Source: Isohypsibius dastychi (taxonomy: Eukaryota > Tardigrada > Eutardigrada > Parachela > Isohypsibiidae). Taken from it: DNA of 17,814 bases. The notes beneath the pieces were generated by a model. That model saw only the letters and a list, made by a program, of their open reading frames with translations, had not been told where the DNA came from and searched no databases. This document shows positions 8,080-16,217 of this stretch, piece by piece (the stretch's first letter is position 1; each line of letters begins with the position of its first letter). Position numbers and translations under genes: made by a program. The DNA is taken from the NCBI GenBank assembly GCA_034696485.1, contig JAQIWT010000574.1, positions 1 through 17,814 on the forward strand, read 5' to 3'.

Positions 8080-8820
8080 CTATTTGAACAAAGCATCAAC
8101 TCCGTCTTCATCAACAGAAAGGCCGTTAGTCTTTAACCGCCTCCACGAACCCGACTGCAGCACCATCGCTTTATTTGCGCAGATCACTTTGAAGGCCATC
8201 TCTAGGATTTTTGGCTGCCTATGTTTCACCGCCAAGAATGAAAGCTCCCCCGCATTCTCCACACTGACAAGTTTATTCAGCTCGACATCGGTCTTCAAAC
8301 TTCCCACATCCTACATATCCAACAACTGAATAACAGCTTGCATGTGGTCTTTTAACTCAGGCAGTGGTGTCACATAACTCAACGCCAGGAATGTCTCCAG
8401 GGCTTCAGTAGAGTAGTCTTTCAGGAACACTTTATTATTTTGTTTCTCCTTCATATCAGTAGCGAACATTGCGGCGAAGACCGGCGATCTGGCGCACAGG
8501 ATAGCTTCACTAGCTGCGAGTTCTGTGCCATCAGCGGAGACGAGTGCGACGTTGTCATCAAGCTCAGCGCAGTGCGCTGCGTCGATGATCAACCGCTGCA
8601 CCGATGCAGTGTGGACTGGCTCGATGAGCCACATCGGCGCTGATTTGTAACAAGGTTTTCCCGTCAAATGTCGTGGCGTCCAGCATCGAGGGATAATAAC
8701 TGATGCTGACTTGGAGGATAAAGTCGTGTTTCAGGGTGGTCAGCTTGAGCGAGAAGCACGTGTTGTATCCAGTACACTTACAGGTACCACTTGTCATGAC
8801 CGAACGAAGATTCCCTGAAT
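8080..8820 (-). pseudogene. MATH-BTB-BACK protein gene (SPOP-like), broken
   Basis: SPOP-like proteins are substrate adaptors for cullin-3 ubiquitin ligases: MATH binds the substrate, BTB the cullin. Reading down the minus strand, about 8820-8630 gives a MATH-like end (FSLKLTTLKHDFILQV, then ATTFDGKTLLQISADV). About 8625-8310 gives a clear BTB domain (DDNVALVSADGTELAASEAI, LCARSPVFAAMFATDMKEKQ, later ETFLALSYVTPL). 8307-8080 gives a BACK-like region (LNKLVSVENAGELSFLAVKH) ending in TAG at 8080-8082. MATH and BTB are in different frames (shift near 8610-8640; no good splice sites seen), and a single TAG at 8311-8313 separates BTB from BACK with the frame otherwise continuous. No introns are visible between BTB and BACK, so a retrocopy is possible. 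BTB assignment is strong; MATH is moderate. Confidence 0.68.
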
Positions 8821-8885
8821 CTAAAATTACTGAGCATGAGTGGAAGGTTCCGGATTGTGAGTATCCGTCGTACCGCTCGCGGTAG

Positions 8886-9350
8886 AATAAATTGTTCTTG
8901 CCGATGAACGGCTAAAGAAGCTTGTTATGTCAGCTGGGTTAGAATTTGCAAGCGAGATTTGCATGCCTCACGGATCCATTAGCAACTACGATCAGGGACT
9001 TTGCCGAAAGACAGATATACGGCGTAACTGGGCAGCTTTAAACCGATAATAATTACTGCGCTTCAAGATTACCAGCTAGCTGGGAGCTGTTTTGAGATAA
9101 GTTCGGTCTGCGACAGATGAATCCATTTTAAAAATGTAAGGGATATGCTGTCTATGGAACGGAAAGCGTGAAAATTCAGAACTCGATCAACTGAAGGATG
9201 TGAGGGAATTTTAGAACTTGCTAAAGAAGACCCAATAAAATTATTCACAAATCACCGATGTGAGTTAAAAAAATCGATATCGAGCGAGAACACAGATGAT
9301 TGCGGGTTCGGATGGCCCTGAGCTCCCCCTTATATTTTTATTTGCAAGAA
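8886..9350. other. No gene recognised
   Basis: Both strands are rich in stops. I see no splice-bounded frame with protein-like content, no RNA fold that I can support and no repeat apart from the G run that ends the segment. Confidence 0.35.
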
Positions 9351-9363
9351 GGGGGGGGGGGGG
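9351..9363 (+). repeat. Run of 13 G
   Basis: An uninterrupted homopolymer followed by CTGGTGGGG. Its length is likely to vary between copies and to be error-prone in sequencing. Confidence 0.9.
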
Positions 9364-9400
9364 CTGGTGGGGTGAATGTCTCAAACAGCTTTATCGCGAA

Positions 9401-9431
9401 TGATACGATGTGATACGACAATGATACGACA
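9401..9431 (+). repeat. Three short tandem copies of TGATACGA
   Basis: Copies begin at 9401, 9411 and 9422 (10-11 base period). This is a small direct repeat of no known role. Confidence 0.6.
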
Positions 9432-9918
9432 GCGAGGAAATGGACTGGGATGTCCAAAGAGCGAGAAGAAAAGCAAGGAGAGGCTCTTGCCTCTCTTTGT
9501 TAACTTCAGGTAATTAGATTAACTTTGATACAAACACCGCACTGTACCGTGAATTGATTCCCACATATTCGTATAAACTGAATGCAGAACATCAACGGTG
9601 CTAGGTCATGTCTTTCAAATCTAACGCGCTTGGTCCTTGATGAATGAATCGTACATGGCTTGGATCACTGCTGACACTGATTTAAAAGAAAAAAGCGAAA
9701 CCACTGAAGAACAAGGGTATCCTATCGCCATGACACAGCCTCACACTATCATTGTTACGAGAGGTCACCAGCAATGCATGTTTGGGAGATTTGACTGTCT
9801 GTCTGGATTGTTTCTTCTGGAATCTTCGAATTCGTCGGTAACAGGGAGGTTAGCCATGATCTGGTCACGGGAATACCTTTCTTTTACACTGGCATTAGGC
9901 AGTTCGTATGAGCACACT
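9432..9918 (+). other. No gene recognised; one unassigned open frame
   Basis: A frame from the ATG at 9640 (a TTG precedes it at 9637) to 9948 is open for about 100 codons. Its composition (for example GYPIAMTQPHTIIVTRGHQQ) matches no family I know, and it runs into the 14-bp repeat that follows. I regard it as probably non-coding. Confidence 0.25.
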
Positions 9919-10041
9919 CCGAAGCGTCCCCCAAACTGTCCCGTCTAAACTGTCCCCTCTGAATTAAGCCATCTGGTCCTCTGAATACTTTTCTGTTTGT
10001 ATTGTTCTTTCCGAATTGTCCCTTCCGAACTGTCCACTCTA
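9919..10041 (+). repeat. Degenerate 14-bp tandem repeat
   Basis: Units of about 14 bases: CCGAAGCGTCCCCC, AAACTGTCCCGTCT (9933-9946), AAACTGTCCCCTCT (9947-9960), GAATTAAGCCATCT (9961-9974), a less regular stretch, AATTGTCCCTTCCG (10014-10027) and AACTGTCCACTCTA (10028-10041). The shared core is AACTGTCCC-TCT. Confidence 0.6.
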
Positions 10042-10807
10042 AATGGTATCTTGTATTAAACACGACAATCCAGAACAATGACACTGGCGCGACAATAGAC
10101 AGCAGGCGCAAATGTGAATTTTAAGTGTGAAATGTGTATTTAAGCTTTCCGTACGTAACGTGGCTTTCACCACGGCAAAATAATACGTCGATGTTTTACA
10201 GCAGGCACAGAAATGAATTTCGTATTTCATTTCATTTGAAAATCAGTTGTCAACATGGCACCTCCGATCCGAAGAAGTTTTATTTTCTGGAGTCGTCGAT
10301 GATTGCGAATGTGTAACTCTGTGAGATTCACCGTCAAGAACAAATTTTATTGGAAGGAGACCGCTTTATTTAGACTAGATGGATAAGCTAATCTGTTTCA
10401 AGAATCTCCATTTCAAGAAAGATATACCACAAGTTCGCGTTGCTTTCAAATTTTCCGAAAACGATTCGAAAACTAATCGAGAACACACGTTGCCATCTAG
10501 TCATGATTCATGAACATCTTCGTACGATCACACAGATATGAATAAGTTAACGGTCAAAAATCTTGATCTCTTCTTCCCTTTTGCTCGCAGTTTCTGCAAA
10601 AGGAACAGTTACAACTGTGGATGTGGTAATTTTTGAAGAGTTTCTCACCTGATTTCACTTCCCAAATGGACAAATGTAGGAGCCAAGAACAAAGGAGCCA
10701 AAAGAAAGGCAACTTGAACGAGGATGGAGATTCATGAAACATCAACAAAGCAGCACAGTCAAAAGCTCAAGTGCCAAGCGTTCGAGATGAAGGAATTCTA
10801 AAGGTGG
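10042..10807. other. No gene recognised
   Basis: I see only short frames on either strand with no recognisable content, and no repeat or RNA gene. A CTTTTGCTCGCAG acceptor-like site near 10577-10590 has no convincing exon behind it. Confidence 0.3.
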
Positions 10808-11050
10808 TGTCATGTGTTAATTTAGCCAGTCTAGCCAATTCTATTTCTGTACTTGGTTCCAGAACGTTCTGTTGCCCTTGATAATCTATCCTTAGTCATC
10901 TCTCTGTCTTCTCTTTCTTCTTGGGTATTTAAGAACTTGTATCTCCAGTCTTTCTTTGGAACTGCCTGGCTTAACATCTGCCACATAAAGAGCATAGTCG
11001 TTACATCCTCTCTCGTGACCTTTTAGCTCTCGTCAGAATACCTTATAACA
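10808..11050 (+). mobile_element. Probable solo LTR of a retrotransposon
   Basis: A 243-bp segment begins TGTCATGTG and ends TTATAACA, giving the TG...CA edges of a retroviral-type LTR. It is flanked by the same four bases, GTGG, at 10804-10807 and 11051-11054; a 4-bp duplication is usual for Ty3-like integrases. A TATTTAAG box at 10926-10933 is placed like an LTR promoter. No gag or primer-binding site follows, hence solo. No second copy is in the window, so the boundaries rest on edges and duplication only. Confidence 0.42.
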
Positions 11051-11054
11051 GTGG

Positions 11055-12086
11055 GCAAGTATTACTGTATCAATGTAGTTAATTTGCCTGGGCCGTAAAT
11101 ACGACCGATCCAGACTGATTATGTTTACGTGGACTGTATTTCACGAATGTGTGAGATAAGGCACGAATCTCACGTAAATGCATCGTAGTTTGATAATCGT
11201 ATCGAAACGTTCATCGAATTCATCACGCTTTTGTTGTGTACGTTTTTCATTTTTGAAATTCACTTTTGCGTCTACTATCTAATGTACCACCGAATATATT
11301 CGATTACCATATGCAGAAATCAAAATATTGACAGGAAAATGGAGTATTGTTGAGAACCTCGATGTATGAACTATGAAAAAATTTAAGAACAAGCATCAGC
11401 AGGAACGAAACTGCTTTGCAACCTGCTCGTGCTACTCACAGCGACCAGAGGTTTTCTGAAACTGTGCCAATGTTTCCCCTGCTCATTTTCGTTCACGACG
11501 CATGTAATTAAATTCCTAGTGCTTACCAGTCTCTGAGGAAAATGTATTAAACAGCGGTCAAACTAGATTGATAAAACAAACTAACTGCCAGTTTATTATG
11601 TGATAGACTTTTTTCAGCTAGAAAATTGACGAACGAGAATATCTTGGTGCTGTTACTCACTACCAGTAAAGACAACGATTTGGAACACAGCTGGAGTTTG
11701 TGTAAAATTCGGAACACCCCCTTTTTTTTGGTCTGACCCAGATAAACTATATACCATTCGAAAGATCTCTTAGAGATCCATCGATTGATGTGGGATTTGA
11801 TGACAAAAAATCAAAACTGAAAAAATGGCCCATTGATAAACTTTCACCGAAACACGTCTTGATTGACAAGTAGTCCGCATGACAAAAATAGTGTTTTTCA
11901 TCAAAATGGCCAAAAAAACGTGAACAATGTTATTCTATCTCATTTTCTCGAGAAGCGAGCTCGTGTAGACTTTCTGAGAGGAGAAAGAGCAAGATCGAGA
12001 AAAACAATGTTGTTCATATCTGCGCGCTTCGCTTTGTTATGAGGATTTGACTTATCTTTTCCTATTCTTCAATCAAATTGATAAAG
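11055..12086. other. No gene recognised
   Basis: This is AT-rich sequence without convincing exons. Small items are a run of eight T after five C (about 11716-11728) and a perfect 15-base palindrome with a one-base centre, GATCTCTTAGAGATC (about 11764-11778). I looked for the missing C-terminal part of the phospholipase C gene here on the minus strand and did not find it. Confidence 0.35.
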
Positions 12087-12257
12087 TGTGATGTCCGAGG
12101 CTTGAAGGTCATCTGGGATTTCCCCTCTATCTTCAAGCCTTGGCAACAATGACCTCATCCCTCAGTTGTGCTATTCATTCTCACTCAGTTCTACTACAAA
12201 ACTAATGTTCTTACTAATAAAGTCTCACGACTTTAACGTGTGTTGCAAGACACTACA
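12087..12257 (+). mobile_element. 5' LTR of an LTR retrotransposon (probable)
   Basis: A 171-bp segment starts TGTGATGT and ends ACACTACA, an imperfect inverted pair. It contains AATAAA at 12216-12221 and is followed after one base by TGGCGTGAACTGG, which has the TGG start of a tRNA primer-binding site. A gag-like ORF begins 27 bases further on. The 3' LTR is not in the window, so the edges are inferred from motif positions. Confidence 0.42.
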
Positions 12258-12258
12258 T

Positions 12259-12275
12259 TGGCGTGAACTGGTAAG
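12259..12275 (+). promoter_or_regulatory. Possible tRNA primer-binding site
   Basis: TGGCGTGAACTGGTAAG starts with TGG (complement of tRNA CCA) one base after the putative LTR end. I cannot name the tRNA from sequence alone. Confidence 0.35.
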
Positions 12276-12284
12276 AGGGACGAC

Positions 12285-12538
12285 ATGCCTCCGAAAACTT
12301 CATCGACTTCTTCTAATCCGTTTGATACAACGGCCAGCGTCTCCGGACCTTTAGTGAGGTTCGACCCCGAAGTTATGGATTGGACATCTTGGAAGTTTCG
12401 ACTACGGAATTATATCCGTCTCACGGATTTTTCCCAGGATAAGCAAAAAGAACTGCTGATAGAAAGTTTGGATGTAAAACCTTTCCAGATGTTGATCTCG
12501 ATGTGCCATCCCCAAGATCCATCTAACTTCACTGTTCA
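12285..12538 (+). pseudogene. Start of a retrotransposon gag, truncated
   Basis: The ATG at 12285 opens a frame MPPKTSSTSSNPFDTTASVS, followed by VRFDPEVMDWTSWKFRLRNY and later KELLIESLDVKPFQML, then MCHPQDPSNFTV. The FDP...W..W..R..NY pattern, then a leucine-rich segment and P-DP, is the usual start of Ty3-type Gag. Gag sequence ends at the hairpin 12539-12574, about 85 codons in, so the nucleocapsid, pol and 3' LTR are missing. It faces the phospholipase C gene tail to tail at the hairpin. Confidence 0.55.
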
Positions 12539-12574
12539 CTTATCTTTCCTCAGTGTCAACTGAGGAAAGATAAG
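12539..12574. repeat. Perfect 16-bp hairpin at the gag / phospholipase C junction
   Basis: CTTATCTTTCCTCAGT (12539-12554) is the exact inverse of 12559-12574, separated by GTCA. Read on the minus strand, the 12559-12574 arm is the polypyrimidine tract and AG acceptor of a phospholipase C intron plus the first exon base. The other arm is an inverted copy of it placed four bases into the exon. Gag sequence abuts the far arm. This is a fold-back junction. Confidence 0.85.
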
Positions 12575-15500
12575 CATGAGTTTAGGTCTGATAAACGTTA
12601 ACTTAACAGCCATTCTTGAGTAGCGAGAATCTCGCCTTGTTACTCACGTTCAACACAGCGACAACCTGATCTGAGACACCGGATGTATGCTCCCACTGAA
12701 CAGTCGCCGATCATCTGATTTCCCGCGAGATACCTATGATGATTAGACATGTATTATTAGTAACGTTTCTTTCGGTCTTGTTGTACTCAGAGCTCCCACG
12801 GGTCGGGTCTGTCATCACCTGACCCAACGGGTCCGGTTAAATGGACCCGTCAAAGACCCGCCAGTCTTGATGAATCGACCCGCGGGTCTTGATGATATGA
12901 TGTGCGGGTCCACTTCTTCTCCGCGTTATTTACAACAAAACAAATACAGCCAAAGTCTGATAACGTTCAAAAAGAAAAACAACTATGAAATTTCAGGTTT
13001 CCCGTTGAAATGGTTCATTTGGCAGTCCTGAAGTATTGCTCATTTTTGATTTTTAACATGAATCCATACCCAAATGAGCAGGTGATTCAAAAATTTAAGG
13101 AACCAAATTATAAACAAATGGAATTTATTATGAAAATTTATTAACAATCAGATAATTCACTTAATAAAATGAATAAAACAATGAATATTTGAATAAATAA
13201 TTCAACAAATAAATAGTTGTACCAGTTGTAATAAAAAGTGGTACAATTTAAAAATAAAATTTTTAATTCGATTTTAATTTGATTTAATTTGAAAATAAAT
13301 CTGAAATTTATTCCCAATCAATTTCTTGTGTGCTCCTATCTTTTGTTACCTGTCCGAGATCACTGATTTTGATTCTGGTCCTCGATAAATTAAGCCATCA
13401 GATTTGTTTCGGAGAAAAAGATACCAGTTCTAAACCGGATGTCCCACGTTGAGCGACTGTTTTTGCGCAAGGATCAATGTTCATCAGCTGCAGCAGCTAT
13501 ATGCCATCTGGCGATATCATCCCACGCGGAAATGATTGAGCTACCAGAAACAATTTGAACATGTTTTGAAGAAGCTTGTTTTTAAAAATACTACGCAAAA
13601 AAAAATTTGTCTTTGACTTGACGTCATATTTGTTCATGAAAATCATTTTTGTCTTTGACGTCAGAATTGCGTTTCAGAATTCACTGGGCAATAACCGAAC
13701 AACTGAATTCGGAACTGCCAGATACGAAAAACAACTTTATATAGGCTGCGATTGATGCAGTCAGAAATCGAGAACGGACTGTTGCAAAACAAGTGGCTAT
13801 AGATCAAATGGTCGGGCTTAGAAAATTTATTAGATCGGATCGAGTGAAATTTTGGCATGTCCATTCTGAAATTAATTATTGATCAAACACTCAAGGTCAC
13901 CAGCAAAAGAAAAGCGTCATTTCCCGTCACATATCATCTTTGATTCACGCATGCAATCACAATAAAATGAATTGCATTAAATAGAACTTAAAACTATCTA
14001 CAGTTGATGAACTTTTAGAAAAATTTTATGCCGAACCCAAATTTTGAGATCAATTAAACACAATCAATCAAACAGTTCCATTTTGAAATCAAATGAAAGT
14101 CAGTAAATTCAAGGACAACCTTTTAATATTATCTAGCAACCCATCAGTGACCATTTATATTTTGGTGCTGATAAAATTGACAAAATACAAAGCCTGCGGA
14201 AGAACGAGCGGGTTGCAAAGCAATTTTTGAGGTATAAACATGGTTCTTCCTGCGAACTTAATCTTTCGCGCCAAGAAAACAAATCGTGAAATATCCGTGC
14301 GTTATAGATGGCTTGATACTCATTTATGGATATTTTAATTTTTATTCATTCATTGTTCTGCTGTCTATTTTTATTTATTCATTCATTTATTTCAAATTTG
14401 TTAAACGTTTTGGAATTTTTAATCTCTGAATTCATCTGCTCATTTGGGTATGGATTCTTGTGAAAACTCACAATTTGCAATACTTTTGAACTGCCAAATA
14501 GAAGATTTCTATGGAAAACTGAGATTTCATGTTTGTTTTTCTTTTTGGACAATTTAGGATTCTGGCTGTTATGACTCTGATAAAAATAACGCGGAGAAAA
14601 AGTGGACCTGCGCGTCAATTCATCAAGACCCGCGGGTTGATTCATCAAGACTGGCGGGTCTTTGACGGGTCCATTTAACCGGACCCGTTGGGTCAGGTGA
14701 TGACAGACCCGACCCGTGGGAGCTCTTGTACTCACGTGTTGTGTGATGTCGCACACCAATAATGAGACATCGGCTGGTTCATGTCTTGGTAGACTACAGA
14801 ATATTTCGGATCGAACAGGGAGTTCTCTTTGGAAAACAACCAATCAATCAGCTAAGCAGAAGATTATTAACTACCGAAGCAGTTTTGAACATTCTGCAGA
14901 TTGCAATTCACCTCAGCTTTTCCAAATGATCCGGGTACCGACGGTAAGCTCAGTGAGATCGTGACGGTTTTTCTGACCGAAAAAGGGCTACTATCGGAAT
15001 TTATGTCCAACTGTTCTTCCAGCAAAAATGTGGAAAACATCTCCTTTGTTATTAATTCACGCTCGCCAAAGAAGAAACGCAGATGGGTATTAAAAATCTG
15101 AAATATCATATTTCAAAACAGCGAGCCGTGGAAATACTGCAAAACGTTTCTTACCTGCTCCACAAAATTATGACGAAAAATATGTGAATAAACGGACTGA
15201 AAATCAGCTTCGCTAAGCTTTCTACTCGTTTGGAAATCTTGACACACACCCTAGAAAACATGAATACCATAGTAAGTAATATTCGGGACTGACCAGGCCA
15301 CCAAAAGCTATATTACCGATGTCATATTGTCCAGACTATCGGCGGAGATCTTAAAATTAATTTGCTTGCAGAATGTTACCATGTCACTTATATTATATTC
15401 AGACTGAAAACAGAACCAATTTGATACCAATTCTTTTTTACAGAATTTGTCTCATTTTTTACCTGTCTCCTCGGTGCAGACTAAGATATTGACGTTTCAG

Positions 15501-16048
15501 AAAGTACCTGGCCGACCACAAGTAAAGAAGTTACCTAAACATGAATGTGCGCAGTCAGATTACGCACATCTCCGCTGAACAGACAGGTGATACACTTGGC
15601 TGAGATTTCCAGTCTATCAACATTGCACACCAGGATTCAACTTCTGCAACATTGCAACCTATCATCGAGAACGGATCAGCATGTTTAGAAACCCAAACGA
15701 GGTGTGGCAGCTTCAGCAATGTTACCCACGAAACTCAGAATGATCAGGTTAAATGACCTTCCATGTAGAATCGCAAAACAGCACCGGTCATCCCATAATA
15801 AGCTCTCCCTGAATTTCTCCAGGTCTGTTGTGCTTCGTCCTTGTCGGATCTCCTTGATTTCACAAATGTTGACTGGAAAATAACCGAGAATGTGTTTTTA
15901 GCTGTTGAAAACTATCAAGGAAACATACTATATTTCGGAAGTCCTGCAACTCGTTTTTCGGTTTTGATGCAAATACGAAAAGAACTTTGATCCACTGTGA
16001 GCCTGCATTCCATCAATTTTCGACGGAAACTTGGACTGGGAAGCTCGC
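12555..16048 (-). CDS. Phosphoinositide-specific phospholipase C, delta-like, truncated in the X domain
   Basis: The enzyme cleaves PIP2 to IP3 and diacylglycerol. Minus-strand exons, in order: 16048-15929 (PH start, [17 protein letters not shown]), 15872-15726 ([31 protein letters not shown]), 15658-15568 ([14 protein letters not shown]), 15507-15463 ([14 protein letters not shown]), 15403-15317 ([20 protein letters not shown]), 15250-15155 ([14 protein letters not shown]), 15097-14912 ([16 protein letters not shown]-hand region), 14851-14736 ([27 protein letters not shown] with the catalytic His) and 12733-12648 ([24 protein letters not shown]). A last stub at 12559-12555 completes the ELD metal-site motif. 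Introns are 53-88 bases, except the first from the top at 15873-15928 (56) and one of 2,002 bases caused by a transposon. LEKF-DRC, VYQDM-QP and AYIR-L-GCRC-ELD resemble delta more than gamma isoforms. A possible first exon with ATG is 16217-16163. The second catalytic His, the rest of X, Y and C2 are absent. The join 15463/15403 is off frame. Confidence 0.82.
12560..12733 (-). other. Last readable phospholipase C exon and the following intron
   Basis: The exon 12733-12648 ends GTTGAAC before donor GTGAGTAAC, and the intron 12647-12560 (88 bases) ends in the pyrimidine tract TTATCTTTCCTCAG. The phases match on both sides (phase 2 into the exon, phase 1 out). The intact splice signals show that the break at 12555 is not explained by misreading the exon edge. 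Confidence 0.7.
12790..13105 (+). repeat. Left terminal inverted repeat
   Basis: The outer about 110 bases are packed with GGGTC/GACCC motifs in both orientations (CACGGGTCGGGTC, GACCCAACGGGTCC, GGACCCGTC, AGACCCGCC, GACCCGCGGGTC). The inner part is AT-rich and diverged from the right copy. Clustered short motifs are likely transposase-binding sites; that is inferred. Confidence 0.75.
13106..14410. other. AT-rich interior of the long-inverted-repeat element
   Basis: This holds mostly AT-rich sequence with ATTC/AATAAA-like simple stretches near both inner edges (about 13140-13270 and 14340-14395). Two TGACGTCA palindromes, the CREB/ATF-type consensus, lie at 13619-13626 and 13656-13663 within a partial local duplication of TTTGTCTTTGAC. 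On the plus strand 13745-13882 is open for 45 codons and reads like protein ([20 protein letters not shown], then [15 protein letters not shown]). It vaguely resembles the psq helix-turn-helix start of pogo/Tigger transposases, so it may be a captured fragment. Nothing else is recognised. Confidence 0.4.
14411..14725 (-). repeat. Right terminal inverted repeat
   Basis: The reverse complement of the left repeat: exact for 87 bases at the outer end (14639-14725) and decaying inward. A 154-codon minus-strand frame (14379-14843) crosses it from the phospholipase C exon and is a by-product of the repeat, not a gene. Confidence 0.75.
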
Positions 16049-16217
16049 CTGAAACCACAACTTTTACGCGTAATTCCTCGGATAGCGCTGTAGGCAGTCT
16101 GTTTCAGGTTAAGATCAGTCAGAAACCAGACGTTAACAGCTGATTTTTCAGTCATTTTTTACCCAGACGCGGCAATCTACCAGTAGTCGGCGAGAACGAA
16201 CAAAATGAAATTACCAT

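Larger units (their letters stand above)
12790..14725. mobile_element. Non-autonomous DNA transposon with long terminal inverted repeats and 9-bp target duplication
   Basis: The ends are GAGCTCCCACGGGTCGGGTC and its reverse complement. The outer 87 bases of both ends are identical. Inner parts remain alignable to about 13105 and 14411, including a perfect 21-base match (13061-13081 with 14436-14456) at the same depth on both sides. TTGTACTCA flanks it directly at 12781-12789 and 14726-14734. Long inverted repeats with a 9-bp duplication are the Mutator-like (MULE) signature. There is no intact transposase, so it is a MITE or fold-back element. It lies in a phospholipase C intron, starting ten bases after the exon. 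Confidence 0.75.

Noticed and set aside
12047-12086. Second copy of the hairpin arm (TGACTTATCTTTTCCT near 12049)
   Set aside because: It resembles the arm at 12539 with one inserted base, but pyrimidine-rich 13-mers recur by chance in this AT-rich DNA and the flanks do not match.
12781-14734. hAT-family identity for the long-inverted-repeat element (ends starting CAGAG)
   Set aside because: Reading the ends as CAGAG leaves no matching 8-bp flanks and a mismatch at the right end. The alternative reading gives a perfect 9-bp duplication.
14379-14843. 154-codon minus-strand open frame
   Set aside because: It runs from a phospholipase C exon read out of frame into the terminal inverted repeat of the inserted element. 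It has no coding identity of its own.
12555-16048. Assignment as a gamma-type phospholipase C
   Set aside because: EIKEIR-G in the PH domain first suggested gamma, but the LEKF-DRC, VYQDM-QP-SHY and AYIR-L-GCRC-ELD stretches fit delta-type enzymes better, and no gamma-specific SH2/SH3 array could be present in the part that is left. Isoform remains uncertain.
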